From positions 21,195,706 through 21,259,705 of the forward strand of contig NC_092693.1 in NCBI RefSeq assembly GCF_964275005.1: a stretch of 64,000 nucleotides of DNA, given 5' to 3'. Position 1 is the stretch's first letter; each line of letters begins with the position of its first letter. Source of the DNA: Diadema setosum (taxonomy: Eukaryota; Echinodermata; Echinoidea; Diadematoida; Diadematidae). This document shows, one piece after another, positions 43,270-54,994 of the stretch. The notes under the pieces are model-generated. The model had not been told where the DNA came from. It made no database searches and worked only from the letters and a program-made list of their open reading frames with translations. A program made the translations under genes and the position numbers.

Positions 43270-43460
43270 CAGGTGACTCCCGTCATAACGAAGTCCTCAT
43301 CAGGACTGACAGTTTTCTTTTCTTTCATCAAAATTTTGTTGAAATGGAAGGGAATTTTGCATCATAGACTTTAATGATTGTGATTTTGTGACCTGAATTT
43401 TTACAATGTTGTAACGGAATTTCATTATTACTCTCTTAGTTGTAACAGGAGTGCCCTGTA
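43270..43460. mobile_element. short inverted-repeat element, relative of 3811-4004
   Basis: Shares GACTCCCGT, AACGAAGTCCTC, TTTCTTTCAT and GTTGTAACGGAATT with the 3.8 kb element. Ends TACAGGTGACTCC and GGAGTGCCCTGTA. Confidence 0.6.
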
Positions 43461-43970
43461 TTGTACCAGGCAAAGGTCTCAGCATCCTTTTGTTATGTGT
43501 CTGTGCATGGGATTGTGTATGGTATACTAGTGTAAATTAATAAATGCCATACTCTAGTATGGCTCCTCCACTTGCTGAGTGGACTTCATGTAGACTTTTT
43601 GTGAATACAGCTGTATCAACAGAGAAATAAATGGTTGGTTAAATCATGTAAGATTCAACGCGAGTCTTTGTGTGGATATTTAGCGAGTATGTTGAGTTTT
43701 TAAATGTATCTTTAGTTATGTTACATTATTGTGTGGATTTGTCAAGGTGATTTGAGATGTGCAAAGTTGTACAATGGTCTATTTTTCAATGAACCCTTTA
43801 CTGTACAAGGAAAACTTGTTCATCCAGAAAAGTGCAAACCACATGTCACTCCAGTACATTGTCATAATGAAATAAAGAACTAAACTATCTTGAGAACAAT
43901 CAAATCGTTGAAGTCATTTCGCACTGTGCCAATGTCATAATGCCAAGATAGCAAATGTGAAAGAAGGTAC

Positions 43971-44341
43971 ACAGACCCCGCGTTCACATTGGTCCCCGCG
44001 ACGCGGGGACAGCCACAAGAGATCTTATCTTTTTAACGACTGACCGTTCACATTGGTATCTCATCTGTCCCCGAGCTGTGGGGGCATTTTGGGGCTCGGA
44101 GCGAGCTCTGCCACTTGAATCCAGGCACAGCGCATGCGCACATTTGATGACCACAGCTGGACGCTATCAATTGCGCCCCAAGGTCACTCTCCCCTCCAAA
44201 TCTTGTCCCCGTACCCGACTTGCTTCGCGGGGACGAGGGGACAAGTCCCAGCGAGCGTTCACATTATGGTTTTTGAGCAGAAAGTCCCACAGCTCGGGAC
44301 TTTCCCCGCGTCGCGGGGACCAATGTGAACGCGGGGTCTGT
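43971..44341. mobile_element. GC-rich inverted-repeat element
   Basis: ACAGACCCCGCGTTCACATT at the left pairs with the complement at the right for about 39 bp, through TTGGTCCCCGCG. The interior repeats GTTCACATTGGT and GTCCCCG words. Confidence 0.8.
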
Positions 44342-44436
44342 CAACAATTCCTTCATTTGTTTTGCTCCACAGGTAATTCGGTACTGTACAATACAATGCA
44401 ATGCAGTAAAATACAATACAATGCAACACAGTTTGT

Positions 44437-44531
44437 AATAATAATAATAATAATAGTGGCTACTTGTATAGCGCACAGGTCCACTTTTCAGTGCTCATTG
44501 CGCTTCATATACATACATATATATATTTATA

Positions 44532-44590
<59 letters not shown>

Positions 44591-44640
44591 GCTTATACAA
44601 TACAATACAATACAATACAATACAATATATGCAATACAAA
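44437..44640. repeat. L2-like tail and dinucleotide microsatellite
   Basis: (AAT)n and a TATAGCGC-containing tail (44437-44515) are followed by (TG)n(TA)n at 44531-44586 and tandem ACAAT units to 44640. A 286-codon open frame crosses it but is made of repeats. Confidence 0.75.
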
Positions 44641-45172
44641 ACAAGTGCATTCTCCCTCCTGTTGGAATGACTTTCATGATTTTGCCTGTGTAGTTATGAA
44701 CTGGATCCTTAAAGATGGACTCTTATTTAGATTTCCCTCGGTGATGAATGGGGGGGGGGGGGAGGGCTCTGTACATGCACCCCCTCTATTTTTTTTTTTA
44801 AACAAGAGAAATAACAAGAAAAAATGGGGGTGTATGTGCCCCCCTCCCCTTTACTATATTCCTGGACCCACCCTGACCATTAAATCACTGGAGATACTAA
44901 CACATACAAAACATTTGGTTTTCAGGGAAAAGCAATGAATCAATTATTTTTTTCTCCCATTTTTGGAAAATGTACCTGTCTTATCACGTTATTCATTACA
45001 TTAAACATGCTTACAAGTTGTGTAGCCCGACCAGACGCCGTGATTCATACAGCGACTGGGCTGTGTATAGTTACAAGTTGTGTAGCTAACGTACCCTCGA
45101 TAAAAGGAGGGCTGTCTTGAGTTGTTGTGGTTATGCGGAAACTCAACTAGTTGCTTTCCCCATAAACATGCC

Positions 45173-45653
45173 AACAAGTTTGGTATGCCCTAATTGATGA
45201 AAAAACGGAGGGATGTCGGAGTTATCATCAGGGGCGGACCCCAGGAATTCCGTAAAGGGGGGGGGGGCAAAAATACTTCTGGGTTTCGCCTCATTCTTGT
45301 TCTTTTTATTTCTTTTGTTCTTAAAAAAAAAAATAAAGGGGGGGGGGCGTGCCCGGTGCGCCCCCTCTGGATCCGCCACTGATCATGGATGTATAGAAAT
45401 GAATTGCTTGCCTCGATCGGGCTTCACGTCCAACACCCTGATGTGAGTAATTTCAGGGCATCTATTTGGAGCAGAAACCGAAGAAAGTATATACATGTTT
45501 AAAACAAAAGAAATAAAAAGAACAAGAATGAGGCGAAACCCAGAAGTATTTTTGCGGCCCCCCCCCCCCCTTTACGGAATTCCTGGGGTCCGCCCCTGAT
45601 GATAACTCCGACATCCCTCCGTTTTTTCATCAATGAGGGCATACCAAACTTGT
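45173..45653. repeat. large inverted repeat with about 150-bp arms
   Basis: AACAAGTTTGGTATGCCC at 45173 through TATTTCTTTTGTT near 45319 pairs with 45505-45653. Each arm includes GGGGCGGACCCCAGGAATTC or its complement. A smaller inverted-repeat pair (GGGGCGGACCC with GGATCCGCCACTG near 45382) lies within. Confidence 0.8.
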
Positions 45654-46717
45654 TTCCCACCCCCGAAATCTAACACTTTCACTGGGGAAAATGAACACTG
45701 GGAGGGAAGTCCAAAGTCTCCGGTCAATGACCATGTAGCGAGTAATTTGGGTCGTCCAATCAGGCCTGTGTATCCAGAGGTCAACCAAATTTGATCCAAA
45801 AGATGACTTGCGTCTGCCCTTGTATATTAAATGATGATTTATCGCGGTGGTTATGAAGGCTAACTTTTATAGTGGCGATCAATTCTCTCTGGAATTCGGA
45901 AAAGTTACGAAGAAGCGTTGAGAAAACACCCTCGGTCATATTTAAAAGTACTTTATACACTGTACTCGTGTCTTTGAACCTCGAAGGATTTTTTGACCAA
46001 GTTTGGTAGGTAGTGGTCTGCCTTGGATATGAGGTGATGAAAATTCTGTGTGTGCGTGTGTGTGTGTGTGCGTGTCTTTTTGTTTGTTTGTTTCTATTTG
46101 ATTTGTTTAATACATGTATAGATCTTCCAACTGCAAATACAGTGGATCAGCTCAAGCCCCATCACTTTGTTGTACCAAAGATACTAAAATAAGTCTAAGA
46201 AAATTCAAGCACTTATCATGTGTAGCTGAAAAAGTGATTCTTCTTACAAAATCCATCTCATTTGGATGCTGGACACGGATTCTTTGAGAAATAACGGGGA
46301 CTATGTTTGTTTCGGTGTAGATTGAAGAAAATAAAAATCTTGTATTCTAGGGAGTGGTGAAACCACCGTTTGTCTTGAGTCATCTCTGTGTTTAGTTAGA
46401 GCTGAAAAAAAAAGAAACAACACCATGTTCTTTGTGAATATCTTAAGTACTGAAGCGAGAATAGTTGATTTGCTTATTGTGTAAAACACGAAGCACTTTG
46501 ATTGCAATTCTTATATACCACATTTTGTTTTCCGACACGTGCATATTGTAAGTACATATGTATAATGGAGAGAGTTTTACCTAGACTCTGCAGGTGTTTC
46601 CTCTTGACATTAATTGATCGTAGAGGACGGTATTCCACCATTGTCAACTTGGCATGGCATGACATTGCTCTTCAAGGGTCATATATTTCATCTTCATTTC
46701 ATTTATTTCAACATTAA

Positions 46718-47173
46718 AGGGGCCCTGAAATCCAAATGCATGTTGATTAGTCTATGATACCCTAAACATCACTTTTGCGGTAAAACAAATATCTAGAAAC
46801 ATTTCATATATTTTTAATGATTTTTTTTTCTTCTATTTTCTTCAGATTACGTGGGAACGGCCACAAAAAAATCCTTCCAAACCAATTAATATTAATATTC
46901 TTGAGATGACCTCATCTGTCAATCATTGCTAAAGTACTGTTTAACAAAAGACATTGGAATGCACCTTCCCCTCGACTCAGCATAATTTGCATATTTCTGT
47001 CATATTAATGTGACTAACAAAAGACATGGCGAGGGAACATGGCGAGGGAAAATAAAAGAAAAATTTGTTCAAAATATATGGAATATTTCTAGATATTCGT
47101 TTCACCGCAAAATTGATGCTGAGGGTATCATAAATCAACACAAATCAACGTGCATTTGGATTTCAGGGCCCCT
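46718..47173. mobile_element. TTAA-flanked inverted-repeat element (456 bp)
   Basis: TTAA at 46714-46717 and 47174-47177. Ends AGGGGCCCTGAAATCCAAAT and ATTTGGATTTCAGGGCCCCT; the arms extend about 100 bp each. Confidence 0.85.
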
Positions 47174-47230
47174 TTAAAAACAACAATCATTATATATAAA
47201 CATATTCATTGTGGGGGACCATTTTATTAA

Positions 47231-47400
47231 AGCCTTCGGTTACAGCTCGTTATTCCGAAGGTTCGTTATTCCGAAGGCTCTTCACTTACCGAAGATTCGT
47301 TATTCCGAAGGTTCGTTATTCCGAATTTCATTTTCGGATTAACAAATCTTCGGAATAACGAACCTTCGGAATAACGAACAGCACCCAAGCCTTCCAGGCT
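47231..47400. repeat. TTCGTTATTCCGAAGG repeat forming hairpins
   Basis: The 16-bp word TTCGTTATTCCGAAGG and its complement CCTTCGGAATAACGAA occur at least six times. A diverged stretch of the same type (GGTCTGTTATTGTGAA, GTTTGTTAATCCGGAA) lies at 62862-63195. Confidence 0.8.
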
Positions 47401-48608
47401 TGTTTGGAATAGGCCCCATATCCTCTCTCAACTGCATTCTGGGATCTCGGAAATATCATACGGCCGTAAAAGATGTTAAATGTAACTCCAGTTACTTGCT
47501 AAAACACACAAACATTAACTTGAGAATAGAACTGAGGAAGCAATTATAGTTATGTTTACATTGTAATGTATTCTCGCTGTCTTCCAAACCCTTTACTTTA
47601 TCTACACCGACTTCCGAATCCTAAACCGTCCCAGTCTCCTATTCTACCGTCTCCACTTCAATAGTGCAATCTCGACTTCCATCTCGCCACTGCCCTTTGA
47701 CTGTCACTATTTTCCTTCCTTACAAACATCGCCTTCCTTCCTTCATTCTCCGCTTAGTGGGTCTTCTTTCACTGAACAATCATCAGGTGATGTTGTACCG
47801 CAGACCTCTCTTCCTCAATATCATTGCCGTCGTCCGCGATTTGAAAACAACCTAGTGTCAAAATTGGGAGGGAATGATACACAAAAACTCCACGAGATAG
47901 TGACAACCATAACTGTATATAATAGGGTTAATCGAACCGGACCGGGTTAATCGAACCGGACCGGGCAAATCTGTGACACTAAGAATGGAGAGCGCGCGAC
48001 CATTATCAATAATCAATCAGTATTATTTTGACGGCTTATCGTACTTCACGCAAAACATATAGCCCACTTCATGTTTTAGTAATTGACATTACTGAACAGC
48101 ATGGAGCCAACATCAAATCACTATAAGTGGAAGAAACAGACAAAACAAGGAAAATACGGATTTGACAATTTTGCAGTTTTAGTGTTTGTTTGTTTTTTCC
48201 CATGCAAACAATGTATGATCATTTACACTCACGTGATGTGTAAAAATGAGACGGTAATATCAATCTCCGCAAAAAAAAAAAAAAATGTCCTTTTAGATTA
48301 TATATAAAAGAAAACGCAATGTTGTAATATGATAACCTTGCGTGCAACAACGACTTTTAGGAGGTCGAAGGGGCTGATGTCGTTGTTTAGTTATAAAGAC
48401 CGATGATATCCTGCAAAACATAATTCTATAATACACTTGTATCAGGTATATACAGACCGGTGGAAAATCTCTGAGATCACATCATGGAAACTAATGAACT
48501 GTACATGGATGCATGCAGTTGCAATATTACATGTATATTGTTCATCGTGACAACACGGCAAACCTTATAGTATAAAACGCTGTGACGTTAATTCAAGATT
48601 GACTTAAC

Positions 48609-48865
48609 ATATGAGGGGGTCGGTGCAATATAGTGCTAACCCACACAATAGTCATTCTGAGATAATCGCTGTTGAATATTTGGAAAGTCCATACATTGTA
48701 CATTAATAAAACATGAATGCATGCATTTTTACCATCTTATTGGTTGAATTCAAATATGATATTTTCACGGAGGTTAGAGTGAAGGATAAGGATTACGAAA
48801 ATGCATGTAACTCAATTTTGACAAAAGTGTGTGTTAGCACTATATTGCACCGACCCCTTCATATA
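48609..48865. mobile_element. inverted-repeat element (257 bp)
   Basis: ATATGAGGGGGTCGGTGCAA at the left pairs with its complement at the right for about 37 bp, through TATAGTGCTAAC. Non-coding. Confidence 0.8.
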
Positions 48866-49926
48866 TATTTTTCTTTTAAATCATTTTGTTAACTTGCCCT
48901 TCTCCTTACTTTACTTCATTTTATTGTAATGAAGTCAAATAACGGAGCTACACTACCAGGCGTTTAGGAAATAGAATTACTTGATGGCTTTAACCTTAAT
49001 CGTGACTTTTGACTTCTACAATAAGTATCAAGAAATTTGTTATACGTCAACAGAGTGACGGATATAGATTGACATAAAGATTGCAATCTTACAATATTAT
49101 TATATGACAAGCTTTGGTCGTTATCAAATTGGTCTCTTGGAAACGTTAAAATTGTATATCCGAAGTTCCAGTTCCGCAGCGTAGACCTATTTCATTAATA
49201 CATTGGTACTCATCGTGTTGATTTTGCTTTTGCACGTGTCTGCTCCTATTAAACTGTTTTCCCTACCACAGCCTTACAAACGAACAAACATACACGCACA
49301 CACATAGGCCTGATCATATTGAGAAATCATGTCGGGTCTAGTTTGATCTGAGAGAGAGCTTGCGACAATGCTGATGGATGATTTGACTTCAGTCTCTCTT
49401 TGATGGCGGGACTGCGTTTTAGAAAGCTTTGTCATCTGGAAAGTCAATTGTGATGGGGGAAAAAGACAACTTGAGCAATATTCTGTTATCACATTGGTGT
49501 AGCCTGTGAGGCTAAGCTGAATTTGAAATGATTGATGCGTCTGGAACCCATTAATTATATACTAAGTAGTCCCATAAATATCATGAACGTAGAATAGAAT
49601 TATTGTATTGTTCAACATAGACGACTCGGCTGGACAACAACCATCTAATGTCTAGTGTTTGGACTGCGCGCGTGATGTTATGACACATGCTGTCACACAG
49701 GACGTCCGACTCTTGCAAAAAAAAAGTCTCTTTTTGAATACTCCTCCCAAGTCATTGTTTTCTGCGTTATTTTTCTTCCGCAGCGTGAATATAATCACTC
49801 CCCGAACCGGATTTTCGCGTATATACCAGGCAGGTAATCGCACCTGACAGTTACATTGTATCTATCTATAATGTTCCGTTACAGAGCTCACTACGCTGCG
49901 GCGTACTAGATACTGTACTCGGCACG

Positions 49927-50275
49927 CCGTGTCCTCAATGCCCCCCCCCCCCCCCCTGTCATGTCGCCTAATTCTGATTGGTTGAAAGTTAAGATGTGGT
50001 CCGCCTCCTCTGCCCTCCCTCTTCATTTCCAAGAAATGGTGCCTGTGTACTGTATCTTGTCCATTTTAGTGACCCGTTATCGAATCTTAGCACAGGCCCG
50101 CCTATGACAAGCTCACTTAATTATAGGCCATGTCCTCTCCATGCCCCCCCCCCCCGCCCATCTATCATGTTGCCTAATTTTGATTGGTAGAAAATCAAAG
50201 TATGGCCCGCCTCTATTCCCCCTCCATTTCCGTTGTATGTAAAATGGTACCTGTGTATTACTCGTTGATTGGTTA
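49927..50275. repeat. direct duplication, about 200-bp period
   Basis: GTCCTC..ATGCCCCCCCCC, then TCATGT(C/T)GCCTAATT(C/T)TGATTGG, then CCGCCTC, CATTTCC and ACCTGTGTA appear in the same order at 49930-50075 and 50130-50275 with moderate divergence. Confidence 0.7.
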
Positions 50276-51179
50276 GACCCGTTGATAGATTAAACCCATT
50301 TTCGATTCTTCTTTCTGTTGAAATAAACGAATGAACAAATGAATGAATATATGAATAAAAAGTAAACAAATATATAAATATACATGAATCAATTAAAGAG
50401 TAAATAGATTCAAATCTCTGAACATACAATTTTCCAACATGCGCACGTATGATATATACATCTTCATAAACATCCAGCAGGCTACCCCGTTTCTCACAAG
50501 AATGACGCTTGTTTCAACTTGCGATCATTACAAATATCTGTCCTATAAAATATAAAACTATAAAACTCAAAATTGCGATCAGTCCGAACATAACATAATT
50601 CTTTCCACAAACCCAAATGATATGCGTGTCCGAAAGTGGAAGAAAAGCAAACGAAAGAAATAATGGCATGTTGAAGGACAATAATCACACTATAAAGCTT
50701 TTCCAGAAATGAATTACATTTCTTATCTGCAGGATCTCATAGAGTGACATAATATTATAATGTTGATAATATACAAAGATGATCGAGTGCCGCTGCATAT
50801 CTTTGGTTCATATTATCTATACTCACATGTACTCTATTTTGATTTGATCACAACTTCATTGCTTTATTTTCCCAAATGTACGTTAACATCCGTATAGGCA
50901 CTGCTTCCACTCAGAGGATCATTGCTAGATGAAAAGAAAAAAACACCTGAAGTTTTACTTTCTTTTTTATTTCCGAGAAATTGTTAAATTGTAAAAATTT
51001 ACAGGTACTTGTTGTCCTTGGAAGCAACGCAATAGATCTCCGTTGCCGGAAACAATAGAACAGAATGTGGTGCTCATGTCGTCGCCACTTGCCGCCGCCC
51101 CCTTTTTATTTGACGATCGTTTTGTTGGTCCATTGAGGTACACTAGTCATCGGTTGCTTTTCGTGTGCTGGCTTGTATG

Positions 51180-51474
51180 CGAGGCTGACGAATGATAGCC
51201 GGTAAGAGTATCGAAGCGGAGGCCACCGGGACTCTTTCGTTATCGTGTTTTGGGATCGGCGCCGGGGCCGGGGGCGGAGAGGAAATCAGCTGTGAGCATT
51301 CATTGGTGTGTAAGTGTGGACGTGTGTCGCTCGGGCGCTGGTTCACGGCGTGTGGAAAGCAGGAGAGAGACTCTTCTTAGGGTTAAATATGTATATTTTT
51401 GCCAAACAAATGCTACATTGACAGGCTACATCGACTGTTCTTGAATTCTATCATTGTATGGAGCACCAAGCAAG
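51180..51474 (+). other. possible first exon or promoter of an unrecognised gene
   Basis: A CpG-richer stretch (about 51040-51360, including GGCGCCGGGGCCGGGGGCGG) ends in a good donor, CAAG/GTAGGT at 51475. Two short plus-strand frames run through it, neither recognisable. It is clear of transposons. It may be a 5' UTR exon whose partner exons lie beyond the window. Confidence 0.3.
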
Positions 51475-52620
51475 GTAGGTAACCTTTATTTACTAGTGTA
51501 TTGTAGGTATGCCAAGTACGAGTAGCTGCCAGGTCCTCTCGTTCATCATAAACAACCGGGAGAGACTGGGGCAGGACGCTCAACAGTATCGTTTGTGGTC
51601 AGGGATCAGCTTTTCTGGCGATAAGATGAGCTCGTGCTGGCGTAACCAGCTGCGCCTGCTGCGGCTCTTACACTATTGAGCACCAGTGCGATTTGGGGCT
51701 TTTGCTTTGCCTTTGCCTTTGGAATGAGCTGACAAATAATAGATGAATAACGGCCATTTTAATTCCCACATGATCATGACATTGACATGGGTCACGTTCC
51801 CAGTATACCGCTAGCCGCTTTTCTTTACACCCACTGTAATCGGTGCATAGTGATGAATTCAGAGCTACCAAGTCTCACGCATTCTGCGTGAGACTCAAGC
51901 ATTTAGGGTCTGTCCCACGATCTCACGCATGGCACCCATTTTTCTCACGCATCTGGTGAAGTCTGCAATTTGGGCCAAAAGTAAGGAGCATAGATCAAAG
52001 GATTAAAGTGATAGTTGCAATTGAAGGTATATTTCCCTTTTGCCTTTCAAAATTAGTAAAAAATAGTCACTTAAGTATGCACCAGATCGCATCATTAAGA
52101 GCTAATAATTAAAAAAAAGCTCCCTACCATGGGAGGGGGACACCCTCCTCGTTCGCGTGCGCATGCGCGCGAGCGCCGAGACGCCGAGTCATAAAAATCT
52201 CTCATAAAAGTTTTTTGAACTTGGCATCTCTGTGAATTAGGTATTACCCTGGTCACTCCTGGTGGTTAACGATCTCACATCTATGGTGATTTAAGAACAA
52301 GGCCATTCAAATGTGTGATAGAAGCGAGCGTTGATCACCAAGCTAATTGAAAAGCTTACAGTAAATAGCATTGAATGCTCTCTTTAGTTTATTGCTGGTG
52401 ATCTGCTTCTCTGATACAATGAATAGAGTGCGTGCCACAAAGGGATATTGTTATATCAGGCCTGGTAGATTGATTGATCCCCTGAACAGACTGCAGCCAC
52501 TTTCGTTTCTTTTCTCTGCTCCATAGAGCATGTTATGTACAATGATAAAAAGGCCTGCCAAATGTCCCAAGGGAACATGTGATCACGCAGTGAAAACTTG
52601 CCACTCTGTTAATAGCAAGG

Positions 52621-52824
52621 TACTGTGAAAGTGGAAATCTTTGCGCATTTCACGCGACCAGAAACTAGCGCAAAAATACAAGCACACAAATAATTTTGCT
52701 TGCTGTATTAGTGTATGTTCCAGTAGTTGATGTCTTGATTCCGCAGAATTAAAAACCTGCGAAACTCTTCTTACTCAGCCAAGCGTGAAAAATCAGTCGC
52801 GTGAAAATATCCACTTTTTCAGTA
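52621..52824. mobile_element. TACTGTGAAAGTGG inverted-repeat element
   Basis: Ends TACTGTGAAAGTGGAAAT and CCACTTTTTCAGTA. Diverged copy of the 41671-41883 family. Confidence 0.7.
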
Positions 52825-53253
52825 CTATGGAGAAGGATGCAGCACCTTCTAATATTATATTGCCAGTTTGTAAGTTACAGTATTGCTACATGTAAGCTTA
52901 ACAGCTTTACATAAGGACTACAATATACTTGCCAACTCTACAAATTTGGGCAGTACATTAGAACAATTTTTCTTAAAATTCTTGTTGACTGATTTTGTTG
53001 CAAACCTGCCATAAGATAGAATGAAAGTCACAATTCTCCTTCCTTGTGGGTGTGTTGATTCTCTCGAAAACAGCTAAATGTTATGTTCATGCACCAAATC
53101 GCATATTTTGATTGGAGTTGAAAAACCAAAAACCTCCACACCATGGGAGGGGGAACATCCACATCCCCCCCCCCCCCCCCCCGGCACTTTGTGTGCACTG
53201 GGGGTCAGTCGCTTTGCTCCCCCACAAATTTAGCACTTCAAAATGTTAGCAAG

Positions 53254-53468
53254 TACTGTACGAGCTGAAATTTTCGCGGTGGTTTTATTTTCGCGAATTT
53301 CGCGAATCGCCTCTGAATCGCGAAAATGACAACACGCGAAAATAACAACACGCAAATAAGTAAGTTTAGTTAGACCCTCGCAACCGCGAAATTAAGAACA
53401 CGCGAAAATATCCTCGAAGTACCAATTCGCGAAAATATCTGTACGCGAAAATTTCAGCTCGTACAGTA
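53254..53468. mobile_element. TTTCGCG inverted-repeat element
   Basis: TACTGTACGAGCTGAAATTT at 53254 pairs with its complement ending CGTACAGTA at 53468. Full of TTCGCGAA words and AACACGCGAAAATA. Confidence 0.8.
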
Positions 53469-53556
53469 TACTATTATCTACCTCAATCACTGATCATATC
53501 GCCAATCACAGTAATACCAATACGTAGACAGTGGTTGCTAGCATCACAAGCATTTA

Positions 53557-54690
53557 TCGGTCAGTCCGCAGCACGTATGCTAATGAGCCGATCCGGCAAG
53601 ATTTATTCAGCACTCTCGTTGACGATCTTTGTGTTCGAAAGGTGTCTCGTCGTGCGAGATTTTGCGAGACTTTGATAGGGCTATGGTTTTCACAGTGTAG
53701 CGACTTGTACATACATTCGTCATGGCTACAAGTCACGGTAAATTGTTCTCCAGACTTTGATCTTTATTTTAATACTAAATTTGCGTATAACATCGGATCT
53801 TATCATGACTATATAATCAGTTGAATTTGCGTAAAGTTTACCTCCTTTTCACGGAAGATTTTGTCGTCTAAAGTTCTTTTTTGGTTCCTGACCGGATTAA
53901 GAAACTGTTGTTTCTGATTTTGGCTTTTTCGTAGAGAGGAAACTTAGATGCTCATCATATATTGAAGTCAAGGAGACGCAAGCATGATTTATACTAGTTT
54001 TTCCGTTTTGAAATGTCTGTAAAATTCACTCCTAAGCCGGAAGTATGCTCAACACAAAGTGTACAGTGGCGCGAGAGAGCTCTCTCATTGGACAGTGCTT
54101 GCGTCCAGCACTTGAACTTGGCTTGAACTACACCCGTGCCAAGAAACCGCAAGTGGCATGAAACCGTTATGTAGCAGCGTAATAACGTAATGCAAGCGCT
54201 GAATGCAAGCGCTGTCCAATGAGAGAGCTTACTCTTGAGATTGCACGGTTTCAAGCTGATCAGCACTGATATCGATGTATATTTTACTGGTTCCTGACCG
54301 GATTAAGCAACAAATTGTCAAGATATTTACATGGATACAAAGATTTGGAGATGGACTACCAAATAAAGCATTTTCATTGAGACGCAAGGTGAATTTGGTA
54401 TTTTTTGAACGTCTTGAACGTGTACTGCACGAATTACTTTTTTCATCATTTTTCAAGCTCAAATTACGCTATGATATTTTTCATTTACAATAATTTGAGT
54501 AACATGTGACGATAGTTTACATATTTTCCTTGAATTTGATACCAAATTTGTGAACATAAGGTGTATTTTTGTTGCCGAAAGCCCAAGGACAAAATCCCCT
54601 TATGCAGCTCATTACGTATGCAAGCCTAGAGCGGGCTTGCATACGAGTTGAATAAATACGAGCGAATTATCGGGTGCTGCGGACTGACTG
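53557..54690. mobile_element. inverted-repeat element (about 1.1 kb)
   Basis: TCAGTCCGCAGCAC at 53561 pairs with GTGCTGCGGACTGA ending near 54688. Inside, GGTTCCTGACCGGATTAAG occurs twice (53882 and 54289). A smaller inverted pair has GAGAGAGCT and CTCTCATTGGACAG-type words (about 54070-54235). No transposase seen. Confidence 0.7.
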
Positions 54691-54963
54691 TTATGCTCTT
54701 TTCAGAGTGACTTTGAATATGAAAAAATAATTAAGTTACAAGAATCATCTTAATCTGTCCGTCATGGTAGAAACTGGACCTGGCTCTTCTGTAATATTGA
54801 ACATTGTGCCCCTTGTTTAAAATCTCGAAAATGATGATAAAATTTGCTTGAAAAGTACACGTATCCCAGTCAGCATGTGTATCACATTCTGCCTTTAAGT
54901 GAATAAGCTGATGTATTGTAGATATTCAGTCGTAGCTGTAGATTCGGAGTAGTTTGTACATGT

Positions 54964-54994
<31 letters not shown>

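Noticed and set aside
44078..44938. 286-codon plus-strand open frame, the longest in the window
   Set aside because: It crosses an inverted-repeat element, a (TG)n(TA)n microsatellite, ACAAT tandem units and a poly-G run; the peptide is low-complexity and matches no family.
38489..51000. A further protein-coding gene downstream of DERL1
   Set aside because: No frame has recognisable domains or splice-linked conserved segments; the region is explained by repeats and anonymous non-coding DNA.
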